A stretch of 64,000 bases of DNA, from assembly GCA_963920635.1 (NCBI GenBank), contig OY987299.1, forward strand, positions 125,489,373-125,553,372, read 5' to 3'. A program made the translations under genes and the position numbers. Every line of letters begins with the position of its first letter. The first letter of the stretch is position 1. This document shows positions 44,248 to 55,700 of this stretch, piece after piece. The DNA comes from Pseudeuparius sepicola. Its lineage: Eukaryota > Arthropoda > Insecta > Coleoptera > Anthribidae. Under the pieces are notes generated by a model that was not told where the DNA came from, did no database searches, and saw nothing but the letters and a program-made list of their open reading frames with translations.

Positions 44248-44862
44248 CAATTAGTTAATTTTGACTAACATGTAATTTGAAATATTGGTATTTGTTTGCA
44301 GATAATTTCCTAAATGTATAAAGCTACTGACAAGTGCAGAAATATCTATATTTATTTGTGGCGATTTCGAATCAATCAAAATGAAATAAATAATGCACGC
44401 CCATGGAAACTAGCCCATATTTTATGAAACTATCATAATCAATAAAGAAATTTTTAATAAAAACGATGTTAAAAAATAATTACCTATATTAGTCCTATTA
44501 CAAACAAAACATTGCACTTTATCATACTAAAAGGTAGAAGGAATTTGAAGAAGTTATATATTGAGAAAAAATAAAGGCATCTTTCAAAGGTAGCTTTTTA
44601 AATATTTACCTGTGAAACGAAATCCCGGGCTCTTGCTTTTCACTTCTGCTTTTGAAACCAAACGCTGGACAATTCACCATCGTAAGAGTATATTTTCCCA
44701 GTAATCACTGTTACTTTTAATTCACAAATTCACGAAATTAACTCACAACGTACTCGCTTTGTCTGCCACATATAAAATGGCCGCCGTTCAAAACGACGTA
44801 ACAAAATCTATACACGGCAGGGTAGGCAAGCGCGGTGTCTCCTCTCTCTTTCCTTGTCTAAG
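44248..44862 (-). mobile_element. P/THAP-type element, truncated copy
   Basis: Minus-strand relative of the complete element at 57493-58255, matching over about 600 bases, with the terminal CTTAGACAAGGAAAGAGAG at 44862 (complement). The other end is missing; the match fades near 44248. The promoter region, the THAP start exon and part of the intron are shared. This copy lacks the 22-bp insertion found in the other. Confidence 0.8.
44610..44680 (-). pseudogene. THAP-domain start exon of the P-type transposase
   Basis: Reads MVNCPAFGFKSRSEKQEPGI and then SFH up to a GTAAAT donor. The pattern M-V-x-C-x-A-x-x-C that opens a THAP zinc finger is recognisable, but here the second Cys codon is changed to Phe (TGC to TTC). 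The frame is otherwise open. No downstream exon is present. THAP fingers are the DNA-binding domains of P-element transposases and of many host proteins derived from them. Confidence 0.65.
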
Positions 44863-45867
44863 TTTTTTGCATAAGTAAATTTTTATTCTTGTACAAGTAA
44901 GTACAAACTGCTGGCAAAGTCAAATTTTACATAGTTTTGCAGACACAATATTTTCCCTTATGTATGTAAATAACAAAAATTTAAAATGATGTCATGGAAA
45001 TACTTGGAGACAAGACGGTTAGTTATTTAAAGCATTCAAAACGAAGCTCTCGCGATTTAATCAGATAAGAAAGAATGGAATTCTAAAAGAAATTAGTCAA
45101 CTAAATTGAGATAAAATTCGACAAATTTTAATACATATTTCAGGGCTATTTCTAGAAAATATTTTCCAAATGAAATTAGTAGGTAATTATTGTTGTCATT
45201 ATGTTTTTCTGGAAGTTAGAGCAAAATTAATACTGTGACAAATTAAAGCAACAAATTCATTACTTATTATAAATACATTATTTCTGGAATAATACAACCG
45301 AGCTTAATATTATTTTAGAAATATAATAGGGTTAATTTATACGGTACACTACCCTTATGGTATTAAAATTAATTCATCCCTACCTCGTAAGGGGTTAATC
45401 TGGATAACTTTATTCGGGGCTCTGTATGGTGGAAAGTAACCTTTAAACATTCACGCAATTCGCCCTACCCACATCAAACCCTTAAAAAATTGCGAAGGAA
45501 GAGACTTTATGTCGGAAAAGGGACGATAAAACCGTGATAAATCTACAAAAGGGGGACTGATGAAAATGACCATCATTTCTGTGGTGATTCATGGAGCAAC
45601 TTAAATCACAAAGGGGGCATTTTTTCTATTCTGAAAAAAATATGTTCTTGACAATAACTCTGCTTGGCGAAAAAAATAAGGTATAATGTATTCGAAAGGA
45701 ATTGAGAGCACAGAGATGAGGTACCAGGGCCATAAAATGATCGTAAACCACAGGCGGCGTCATTTTCTTTTATGTGTAAAATAGAAAAATTATCTTTAAA
45801 AATGTGGTTGTCGTCTAATAAATGAGTAGAGTGCGCTGAGAGAAACGGAACCGAAAGTCTATTCTCG
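44863..45867. other. Unassigned AT-rich sequence
   Basis: About 1 kb with nothing recognisable. Confidence 0.3.
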
Positions 45868-46078
45868 TAGACAAGCCAGAAATCATTTGTTCGAGAAGGG
45901 AATACCTACGGGCGATAAGAAGATTTCGAAATGAGGGAACAAACATTTTTTACTTGGACGAAACTTGGTTGAACGAGGGACATACTGTTTCAAAAGTTTG
46001 GAAAGACAAAAATATTCAAAGTTATCGGCAAGCTTTTATGGAAGGGTGGTCAAGAGGTATAAACCCTCCGTCTGGAAT
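45868..46078 (+). pseudogene. Mariner-like transposase, internal fragment
   Basis: A continuous frame of 70 codons in which VDKPEIICSRREYLRAIRRF leads to IFYLDETWLNEGHTVSKVW and SYRQAFMEGWSRGINPPSG. The YLDETW-x-N-x-GHT block carries the first catalytic Asp of a Tc1/mariner-type transposase and is followed by the usual GxxxPSG. The stretch is free of stops, but both flanks are lost. On the right it is cut by the CTTGCAAGAC-rich repeat. The subfamily differs from the WTDEATF type found at 14.7-15.8 kb. Confidence 0.75.
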
Positions 46079-46081
46079 AGT

Positions 46082-47064
46082 GTTTCACAAGACTCTTGCA
46101 AATTTCTTGTTCTTGTCTTGTTCTTGCTGCAAGAACAAGACAAGACTCTTTTAAATTTCTTGTCTTGCTTTGCAAGACAAGACACAAAATCATTCTACAA
46201 GAAATCTTGCTAAAAGCAAAAAATCTTGCAAAAAATCACTATCTGTAATAATACCTGTAAAACTTTAATAAAAGGAATAATTAATGTCGGTGAAGCTAAT
46301 ATTGATTTATAAAAAATTAGCATAAATATAAAGGGTTATTTAAGAATAATTACTGTATCTAATATACTACTATATTATCTAGTAAATATATTTTATTTAC
46401 AATACTCCTTGTAAGTAATACTAATCCATGTTTCCAAGCATTACAGGTAGGTACTCAAAAAGAAATTGAGAATTAACGTACCTATTATGCCGCTTTCAGG
46501 GGGCAGGAAATCCATATTTCCCGACTCCCGACAAACAAAATCATTCTAATTTTAATTTTTATAAATTCCGCAAATTAATAGTTATATGTATGTACTCTTG
46601 AATTAATCCACTGCAGTGGATTAATTTATTTTTCATGTTTTCTTTAGCTCTGTTTCGCAGTTTTTGTCCACACATGTCGAAAGCCACAGACATCAAAATA
46701 ACTTTAACAGAACGGAAAATCGTGTTTCGAATTGAAAATCAAGAAAACATTAAAACAAAATTATTATTAAAATTTAAAAAATATATACAAATAACAAAAT
46801 AACATCCTTGGTGTTATCCACATTAATAAATAATGCAAGATTAAACAAAGCAAAATTCTCTCAGTCAAAACTCCACAAGTAGTTTTTAATTAAAACTGTA
46901 CATGTTTCGAACCGCTAGGGGTTCGTCCTCAGCAGTAAAAATTTTTTTGCAAGAGTCTTGCTAACAAGAGTTTTGGTAGCAAGACTATTGCTACGATGAC
47001 GTCACTAAACAAAAAATGCAAGAAGTTGCAAGAATTCTTGCTTGCAAGACAAGATTTTTTCCAG
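46082..47064. repeat. Repeat bounded by CTTGCAAGAC-rich blocks
   Basis: Blocks at 46090-46225 and 46950-47055 are built from CTTGCAAG, CTTGTCTTG and complements (a dozen or more occurrences), with local hairpins such as CTTGTTCTTGCTGCAAGAAC. The core between is AT-rich, with a PLE-type hammerhead-like motif. Loose inverted relation of the two blocks suggests a DNA element with a self-complementary subterminal repeat. Exact ends are uncertain. Confidence 0.55.
46901..46932 (-). ncRNA. Hammerhead-ribozyme-like motif
   Basis: Minus strand: CTGAGGA, one extra base, stem GAACC/GGTTC with a 6-base loop, then GAAACATG. The core is intact apart from the extra base. Different stem sequence from the motifs at 12049 and 29961. 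Confidence 0.5.
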
Positions 47065-48708
47065 CAAAACGATAATTGCTTAGTGGGCGAAATCACCAAA
47101 TTACACTACCAGCATATACAGTGTGATGCATAAGCTCGGCATGATATGGGATTTTTTTAAATTTATCCAAGAAACTTTTGAGGCAGCTAATTGTTTTTGA
47201 TTAAAAAAGTATGTCGAATGACGTGCTCAAAAGCAACCAGGTGATTTTCTTTATCCGTCAAAATTGTATTTTGTTAAAAAAGCTAGTACCGCTCCACTAC
47301 ATTTTAGACCTATATAGATGATAATATTTTTCTTTTCTGCTAAACCTATTTCATTCACGAATTTTAGCAAACCTACATAAAATCATTCAATGATAGTGGC
47401 ATAAAATTGTAAGGCGCACAATTGTTCTATTCAACATTTTTCTAAATTTTGCGAAATAATGTCATTTTCAGAAAAAATCATAAAATGCGACATAAAGAAA
47501 ATGACATGATTTCTTTTGCATGAGGACGAAGAATCCATAGAATAGTAATTACAATGTAAAATATCATTCACTTGACAACACAACCTAACTCTCATCAAGC
47601 TTAGTTGTCAGATTTAATCAGGGCATCGCTTATTGTAAACATTCTAAGTTTTTATTTGTACTATTCCTAACTAACTTTTATTAATTTTTTATAAAATTAT
47701 TTTTCTAGTTTACTTATGGTCTATCATTAAAAAGTAGCAGTAGTGAACACATAATTTGGTATACCTACAGCTTGTTTAATATACGATTTTCAACACGTTG
47801 TAAAATGTCTACATCATTTACATGATCAGATCTTTTAGACTCCAAGAACATAAGTAACATAACAATAATATGATCATGTAAGGATTTAAAAACTGCAATG
47901 GAATGATAAACGGGTTGGTAGGAGTATTTTTACAGTAGGTGCCAAGTTGTTCTTTCTAAAATCTGTAGACAGTTAGGCTTCTTAAACGCGACCAATTTAA
48001 AACTAATCGCAGTGTCAAAGACTGGTTTCTTCTGGAGGCGTAACGTAACATCACCGTCTGCATTCGCAATGAACCGACAACTGTACAATGAAGACATCCT
48101 TATCAACAGAAAGCGACCGTTTCATTTAATCAAGTGGCCTCCTCGGCTTAACGTCTTTATAGTCTATCTGGCCGTCGAAGGGTTAGATTAGGACCTTTTG
48201 GGATAAAGAAATTTTTATTTATAAATTTTGATGAATTTTTAATGGTAGTGTAGAACAATAAAAATCATTTCTCCTGCTCCCTCCCTTCAACAAGCCCGAA
48301 AGCGAAAGTCAAGTGCCAATTGTTTAGCCAACGGCTGACATTGGAAATATTTAACCCATTGACGCGAAATTTGTACACCATTAAGGTTTTTTGTTAGAGA
48401 CTTTAGAGATCATTTTTGCATGACTTGTGATTTTACCATGGGCTGACACCTACGTCAGGCATTGGCTTAGCACAAACATAACATAAGCCAGTAGCTGACA
48501 CCCCAACCAAAATCTTCAAAAACTTAAAATAGTTCTAAATTATTATCTTGCTTTGTTTGCTTAGAAGTATAAGCCACAAAAATTAATTCCGTTGAAAAAT
48601 TTATACTAAAAACACACGTAATTACACACTATTTTTTACAACGCTGCACTAAACAATTTTACTAAAGAAACTACAATGAATAAAACTTCGCTATAAATTG
48701 AAAAGTCA
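47065..48708. other. Unassigned sequence
   Basis: A lone TACAGTGTGATGC terminus near 47117 suggests the edge of a mariner-type element, but no partner is seen. No gene in 1.6 kb. Confidence 0.3.
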
Positions 48709-48716
48709 GTAAAAAT
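48709..48716. repeat. Target-site duplication of hAT-A (left)
   Basis: GTAAAAAT, repeated exactly at 50775-50782. Confidence 0.8.
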
Positions 48717-50774
48717 CAGGGACTCTTTAAAATAAGGGGACCCAGCATGTCACAGTCTATCACATAGGAAAAGTGAAGCCTTGAGGGGAAGTTTGTTTTC
48801 TGTATACTTCAAGGAGTCAACTGTCAGTGTCCAACTGCCATCAGGTTTTATGTGATAGATAGTGTCATAGATTCTAAAGGAAGCAAAAGATTTCCCATCA
48901 TAATTCACAATTTTTAAGTTTTCTAACTTCCAGATAGTCAGTTAAATGTAATGCGACCGCCTGCAGTAGTCCCAATAATTGCAACCAGATTTTTATTGTC
49001 TCACCTTTAGTAATCTTACTATTCCCTTTACGTTGGCATTACGTATAAGTAAGTAGTTCAAAACAAAAATGGTATTTCGTAAATTTTAAATTATTAAGCA
49101 GGTAGCTTCAGTCAGGTCTTTTTTTAAACAGTTTTTATCTACAACTATAAGTTTATTTTACGTTTGTGAGGTACCTTGGGAGAGAAATAAAATTACAAAA
49201 ATTTTATAATGAGCACCGAGAAAAACTACATGATAAGAACTAAGTACAAGACTTAATCTTATTAGTCCATCCCGAAATCTGTGAAAGTTCTTTGGGTAGA
49301 TACATTCAACAAGGGAAGGAAGTTCAAGTACGCGGCCCTTGAAATCGTTCCAATACGTGCGGACGCAAAGGCGTTCAACTGACAACGTTGCAATTACCCC
49401 TCCCCTCCCTCGCGGTTTGAAAGCCAGCGATAACCTTAAAAGCGTAAGTGACGGCAAATCTAACATCTTATTACGCGACATTACCTTACGTGACATTGCC
49501 AGTTACAGTGCAAAAAACAGTAAATTCGGCGGGGTTTGGTTGGCCTTATATTGCCTGCTGAATAATAGTGGAAAATCTTATAGCCCTGCCCACGGACATT
49601 GGCGGCTTTTTTCGCAAAAGTCTTCCGACAACCTCGAATAGAGCCATTCTAAAAATCGAAGAAGGTGGTAGATCTCTTAATTGGGTGTCGTACTTTCCTC
49701 CGGTACCAAAAAGAACCTCGAAAATCCGATATCTAAGAGAAATTCCTGATTCACGATTAACCACTTTCGAGAAACGGGACGGCTGTAGAATCAACGAAAC
49801 CGACGGAATATCCTCTGAAACCACTATTGGAAAATGCTTGTTTTTTCTCATTTCTCGATTTTTCGGGGGCCCGGGAAGCATCAGAGCCTCACCAGAAGAC
49901 TACAGGGAAGCTTTAAAAATTGAAATAAAACAAAGATTTGGTTCGCGGTTAAGATAAAGAAGTGTAATAAACCAATGTAAAAAACCACTACGAGGTTCTT
50001 CTATAATAACACAATTATACTTAGATATTATAACTTATTTAACTATAATACCACTTTGACAATCAAAGAAATCCGCGTAATTTCACGTTACGTGAATCTC
50101 AAAACACCAAGGAACTGTGTAAAACATTAAATCCACATAATATGCAGCGATTTATTATCTAACCTATTTTCGTTGACTGGCGTGTTAATACGTCAGTTAA
50201 CGCAATTTTCATTTTCTACGGGGAGGAGCGGGTCGGTACGAGGGAATGTAGGGGAAGTTGTTGATTTGAGAAGCCGTGGAATTGGCGCAACGTTGCCGCA
50301 CTTACCCGAAATTCTTGATTTCTTGCTTATTTCTCATGCCTAGTGGAACAATTTGTGAGGCCGCGCGTGTACCTATTATACCTACATATTACAAATGGTT
50401 TGAGAAACCTGATAACAAGGTGCAATAGCGACAAATTCTCAAATAAGCAAAATCGGCACTGACCTACCATCCTTGTATTACTTAAATTCCTGGAAATAAT
50501 TGCTGGAAACCAAATTCAAATATAAAATAAATTTGATTCATTTGACAGTTGCCATATTCTGTGTTTGTTGACAGAACATTGTCAAGTCTAATTTTTAGAA
50601 ATCATGGAAACCATTATTAATTTTTACTAACAATCAAAGTACCTGTTATATTCATAGATTTTCCTATAAAATGGCATACTTGGCATCATTGAGACCATTA
50701 GAATGAGTAAAGAATAGGCCTCACTTTGGAAAGTATAATGCTGGGTCCCCTTACTTTAAATTAAAGGGTCCCTG
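48717..50774. mobile_element. hAT-like element, family A, 2058 bp
   Basis: Ends CAGGGACTC and, as complement, CAGGGACCC, with a longer imperfect TIR through AAGGGGACCCAGCAT. It is flanked by a perfect 8-bp duplication. Copies at 50-335 and 62454-63375 share its ends. Against the 62-kb copy it has about 1.04 kb of additional GC-richer sequence at 49330-50370. No transposase domain is recognised, so it is non-autonomous. Confidence 0.88.
49330..50372. other. GC-richer insert inside hAT-A
   Basis: Present in this copy, absent from the copy at 62454-63375, whose junction reads GTACGTAC. The insert starts GCGGCCCTTG and ends GAGGCCGCGCGT, and is flanked by GTAC on each side, so the ends are short inverted repeats. 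It contains opposed frames of 111 to 129 codons (for example 49568-49957 plus, 49546-49881 minus) without a domain that I recognise. It may be a nested transposon or captured host DNA. Confidence 0.6.
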
Positions 50775-50782
50775 GTAAAAAT
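50775..50782. repeat. Target-site duplication of hAT-A (right)
   Basis: GTAAAAAT. Confidence 0.8.
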
Positions 50783-50980
50783 AGAGAGATCAAGATGACT
50801 ATCTTAGGAACATACATAACTCATAACTGTGATACTGTGTTTTCTACCAACATAAACATTTCAATAGAATGGATTTATATCTGCGTATTACCTTATTTTT
50901 TTAATATGTATAACATGTGTCAGATTTAGGCAGTGTGGCAGGCACTGGTACGTTTCCGTTAATTTTTTTTATTTTCAAAG

Positions 50981-51067
50981 CGGTGAGGCCGGGGCTGGCG
51001 GGGCCCCTTGTGTGAAAGGGGCCCTGGGCTGCAGCCCATAAAGACCATGTCTAAATCCGCCCCTGCA
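50981..51067 (-). mobile_element. hAT right-end fragment
   Basis: On the minus strand it begins CAGGGGCGGATTTAGACATG, followed by GGGCTGCAGCCCAGGGCCCC, the typical start of many hAT elements. The opposite end is not found, so it is a solo end of about 90 bases. Confidence 0.6.
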
Positions 51068-51119
51068 GTCGTCAAAGTTATTTGATTTTAGTTTAGACAA
51101 TCACATTCTTCTCAACAAA

Positions 51120-51450
51120 CAATTTCCCTTGACCCATTTTTGGTTGTCGTCTCAGGGAACCGCCAAACCGCTAGAGGCGGAGCGTGACCCTCCGAAAAGT
51201 GACGGCGAGAGTGTTTGGACTGCGGCGGCCGGAGCACTTTGCGGCCCAGGCCCAGGCCGCCCTAAATTCGGCGTTCCGGGAAACTCCAACCCACCCCGGC
51301 GTCTGGCAGGGGCTGCCCGCCCAACCGACCGTGGCGACCCGGACTCCCGGAGTGCAGCGGTCCGGATTATTTATTAGGGGCGCCGCGGTCGCAGTTACAC
51401 GCGTCGTTTCTCGTTGCCCGCGAACCGCAATTGAAAGTTAGATACGTCCA
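51120..51450. other. CpG-rich island
   Basis: The most GC-rich part of the window, with two overlapping frames of 82 to 85 codons on the plus strand (51129-51377, 51184-51441). A splice-acceptor-like TTGTCGTCTCAG precedes GGAACCG at 51156. The products are Ala/Pro/Arg-rich without domain. It could be a host exon or promoter island; not decidable here. Confidence 0.3.
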
Positions 51451-51499
51451 ATTCTGTTCCTGCTAACCTAACCTGCTGTTTACTCTATACCTCTTACGC

Positions 51500-53765
51500 C
51501 AGGGAAATTACGGTAAAAAAATAACGAAACCTAGACAAAATTCATAACCGCATTTTTATAATGCCATCACAAAATATTGGTAATAAATGAACGCCAGAAT
51601 TGTTTGTTATACAAAATTAATATACGCGTGTGGGCGTTTTTTAGAAAAATACATTTTCTTGTTGTAATAAAGACGGCATAAATATTAACTGCGAATTTTA
51701 AGCTGCATTTATTAGTAAGTAAGGTATATAAAGTTAAGATTGATAAATTAAACAGATTACGTTTGCGCAAGTATCCGAATGATGTAAAAATAACATTTGG
51801 CGTAATATTTTGTTGGGCAAAAATATTAACTGCGTTTTTATTATTTATAATTACCTTAAAAATCAAGCATTAACAGTTTGTTCTGAAATTAAACATATTG
51901 TTTCGCCGGAAATCGCATTTTAAAGAAATTTGAAGCTGTCTTTGAGAGCAAAATTATTAACTGGCTGATTTTTGTTAAACTTTGTAAGTGGATACTAAGT
52001 CTTGTTAATTTTTTTAAAATTAAACAAAAATTGGTAACGGAAGTATTTTTCTTTAATAATAAATATTAATCGATTGACCTACTTGCGCCCTAAATAAATG
52101 TTTAATTTCGCTATATATGATTCAATATAGTTATATTGTAAAAAGTTAAAGAAACAAAAAACAGTTAATATTTTTGCTTATTCTATACCAATGAGAAGTG
52201 ACAGCTGACGTACATGCGGCTCAGATACCTAAATGTTTAACTTTGTATAAGTTACATTCTATTTGTAAAAGGGAATTATCATCTGCAATAGAAAAGAATA
52301 TAATATTTTTGCTTTTGCCGAAATAGAAAATTATCCGATTTTTATCTCTCTTTGTCGATCTAAGTTACTTCCATATTCTTAAAATGTTTAATTTCTTAAT
52401 ATACAGGGTGATTCAGTTCCGGTGCTCAACATGGGGATCTCAGAAACCGTAACAGATACGAAGTCGGTCAAATGGAGGCAAACTTGCGCATTTGGGCGCC
52501 TAACAATATGCCGTTGAGAAAGTTAAAATATTTTCATGGGTTGCTGAGATATTTAAGAATAACCGAATTTTTGAAATTTAGATTTTATTTTTTTCTGGCG
52601 CCATTTGCAATAATATTGAAAAATAAACTATACTTTTTCATTGCAACTTTTTTTGAGATAGAGAAATCATCTTGATTTTTTTAAATACGGATCTGGATTT
52701 TTTATTGCATATTTCGAAATGAATCGTTGTCCTGAGTACAACAATGTATGACACATACATATTTTTTCTCGTTTTAGCTGCTAAAATGCACATTCACTAA
52801 GAAAAGAATTAATACGGTCCTGGACTATGCATTTTCTCTTTTTTTTCAAAGCTATTCCAATTATAACATGTGATCATTATTATAATACCTACTGGATTAA
52901 TTATACTTCATGTTTGTCATATTTTGAAATTATTTTTTATACTTTAGGTAAATAACAACAATAATATTATTATTACTAACAATAGTGAGATAAAGTTTAC
53001 CTAAAGTATAAAAAAGAATTTCAAAATATGACGTTATAATTGGAATAGCTTTGAAAAAAAAAAGAGAGAAAAATGCATAGTCCAGGACCGTATTAATTTT
53101 TTTCGTAGTAAATGTGCATTTTGGCAGCCAAAACGAGAAAAAAATATGTATCGTTGTCCTCAGGACAACGATTTATTTCGAAATACGGAATAAAAAATCC
53201 AGGTCCGTATTTAAAAAAATTAAGATGATCCCTCTATCTCAAAAACGAAACGTCGCCCCGAAAATCTAAAAATACCAGGACGTAGTCCAAAAAAGTTGCA
53301 ATGAAAAAGTATACTTAATTTATTTTTCAATATTATCGCAAATGGCGCCAGAAAAAAATAAATTATAATTTTCAAAAATTCGGTTTTTCTTAAATATCTC
53401 AACAACCCATGAAAATATTTTAACTTTCTCAACGGCATATTATTAGGCGCCCAAAGGCGCAAGTTTGCCTCCATTTGACCGACTTCGTATCTGTTACGGT
53501 TTCCGAGATCCCCATGTTGAGCACCGGAACTGAATCACCCTGTATGTTAGCAAGGGAAGTTTTTTACCTAAAGAGTCTAAAAAAATCCAGTTAACATTTT
53601 GCTCGAAATTTCTAAAGAAAAATAGGTGTTTTTTTGAGGTAACTCAAGGTTCTGTTTTTTCAAAATGTTTAATTTTTGGTTTCTACCAACGTATTTACTT
53701 ATAACTTTGATATGGTAAAACATTGCAGTTAATATTTTTGTCTAGGTCAAATTCTATTTTCCCTG
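51500..53765. mobile_element. Old hAT-like element split by a palindromic MITE
   Basis: Left CAGGGAAAT with CCTAGACAAAA 30 bases inside, and right, as complement, CAGGGAAAA with CCTAGACAAAA at a similar distance. Both sides carry ATATTAACTGC motifs (51672, 51816, 51948; complement 52164, 53723). The 8-bp flanks do not agree. The middle is occupied by the element at 52402-53544. No transposase frame. Confidence 0.6.
52402..53544. mobile_element. Palindromic MITE, 1.14 kb, arms about 450 bp
   Basis: Ends CAGGGTGATTCAGTTCCGGT and complement, with TA on both sides. Arms 52402-52890 and 53035-53544 are inverted copies at about 90 percent. The opposed 67- and 84-codon frames that begin MEANLR are the same arm read twice. 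Innermost bases are a second short inverted pair around 52920-53030. Confidence 0.88.
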
Positions 53766-54641
53766 GCCTATCTAGTGTTATGTGATTGATAATGATAATA
53801 TTATCAATTGTCAACGTGAAGTTATTATGCGTGTTCAAGTTGATATCTTCTTATGAGGCTGCCGATATCAACCAATGAAATGACATAATTTGTGAAATAG
53901 TAACCAATCAAGTGATGATTTCAGCGATTATTTCCCTCTGACTGCTTTCATCCAAGAAGATAGCTCCTTCCATAAAAATCCAACCAATCATATGCCTCTG
54001 CTAGCGATAATTGCACTTATGCAATTATCACTTCGTTGCTTAGCAACCGCGAATCTGTTCGATACAAACACGTACTTCTTAAAATTTGTGTTTTTTACAC
54101 TGTTCTATATTATGCAGCTTATAAATTATGTTGCAGTATTATTAAGCATTGTATCAATGAATTTATATAACTTTTACATTGCTAAATTGTTGTTATTAGA
54201 TTAAACCTCCGTCTCCGTTTAAATTTATGACACACATTCGGAAAATAAACCAACCAACAATGACAGGGTGTAGGTATAATCGCATTTGCCTTGGATATCT
54301 AAGCATCATGTTTGTTTACTCGAACGCTACAGTCGAAGCAGTCAATAAACTCGTTCAAAATTAGTCTTTTTGGAAACATAGAAAAAATTAATACAGAAAT
54401 TATTAAATCGTATTCGTGAAATAATCTCGACAAATAGCACTCGTGCAGGAATTTTTTCTAAATAATTTTATTCTCAAGAACTATTTGGCCCATTAACAAA
54501 ACCACTCGTACAAATTGGGCTTTTATGTTCAGAGATATCAGAAAATAAAAGACCAATTTATACTCGTGATCTTTCTAGGCAAAATAGGGCTTTCGAAAAA
54601 ATTATCGATAAAATTTCCGGCACTTGTGATATTACATATGA
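53766..54641. other. Sequence with CCAAT boxes and an X-box-like site
   Basis: Four CCAAT motifs in AACCAAT context at about 53868, 53902, 53977 and 54240-54260, and a palindrome GTTGCTTAGCAAC at 54035-54047. A 70-codon frame (53992-54204) has no domain and overlaps the palindrome. No gene call. Confidence 0.35.
54035..54047. promoter_or_regulatory. X-box-like palindrome
   Basis: GTTGCTTAGCAAC fits the RFX-factor X-box half-sites GTTGCY and RGCAAC with a 1-base spacer. Motif match only. Confidence 0.3.
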
Positions 54642-55235
54642 AAATTCCATACCTACCTTTTTTGACCAATCAGAGGCTCGTTTTTTGCTTCGTTGTCATG
54701 GCAATTCAAAAAATTTCCGGAAATATTCTCACTTGCTCTAGGCAGCAGGAGGTGATTACAGCGGAAATTTTTTTGACAAATGTCATTATTAATGTGATAT
54801 TGTAACAATTAGATACGCGACAAAAATTTTGATAATAATTTCGTTTAATTTACGTGTAGGTATGGAATTTTCTTACCGAATCCCCCACCTTCTTGAATTA
54901 ATAACCGGAAATTTTTCTCTAACACGAATTTTTTAAGAAAATTCCATACCTACCTTTTTTGACCAATCAGAGGCTCGTTTTGTGCTTCGTTGTTATGGCA
55001 ATTCAAAAAATTTCCGAAAATATTCTCACTTGCTCTAGGCAGCAGGAGGTGATTACAGCAGAAATTTTTTTGACATTATTATAATGTGACATTGTTACAA
55101 TTAGATAGCCGACAAAAATTTTGATAATAATTTCGTTTAATTTACCTATGTAGATATGGAATTTTCTTACCGAATCCCCCACGTTCTTGAATTAATATCT
55201 GGAAATTTTTCTCTAACACGAATTTTTTAATTTTA
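54642..55235 (+). repeat. Tandem duplication, about 298 bp x 2
   Basis: AAATTCCATACCTACCTTTT begins both units (54642 and 54940). The copies stay alike through CTCTAGGCAGCAGGAGGTGA and AACACGAATTTTTTAA, at about 95 percent. The second copy has a small deletion near 55075. High similarity suggests a recent duplication. Confidence 0.9.
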
Positions 55236-55700
55236 AAAAAATTCATGTACTCGAAAAATTTCCGGCAATAATTCAAGCACTAGGGAGATTACTAGTGATA
55301 ATATCACTATCTAGTTTCGCTAAAGCAATATTGTGGTAGCTAAAACTTATCGGTAACCACATACCTTCTTCACAGTACTAAATTGAACAGAGGACTAGAA
55401 GATTTCAGTTAACACATTCATCGCTAAATACCTATCTAGTAAATTTAATTGGATTTCTAAGGGCAATAATGAAATTCATTGGGTAAGAAAAAATTTTTCC
55501 GTCGATAGTACACCATATAGAAATCTTAAATCCGAGTTTTCGACCATCAACCCCTTGCAGGTTCTCTTACACGTAAATTATTATTATTTTATTTTCCCTC
55601 TTGCTATTTTTTTGTTTCCCACTTTCGGTAACTGCGTTAACTTTTCTGATACGCCACTGGCATCACTGTGAGAAGAAGAAGAACAGTTGGTGGAGGCGGA
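55236..55700. other. Unassigned sequence
   Basis: Nothing recognised. Confidence 0.3.

Noticed and set aside
52472..53474. Two opposed frames starting with the same residues MEANLR
   Set aside because: They are the same inverted arm read from both sides of the palindrome, not two genes.
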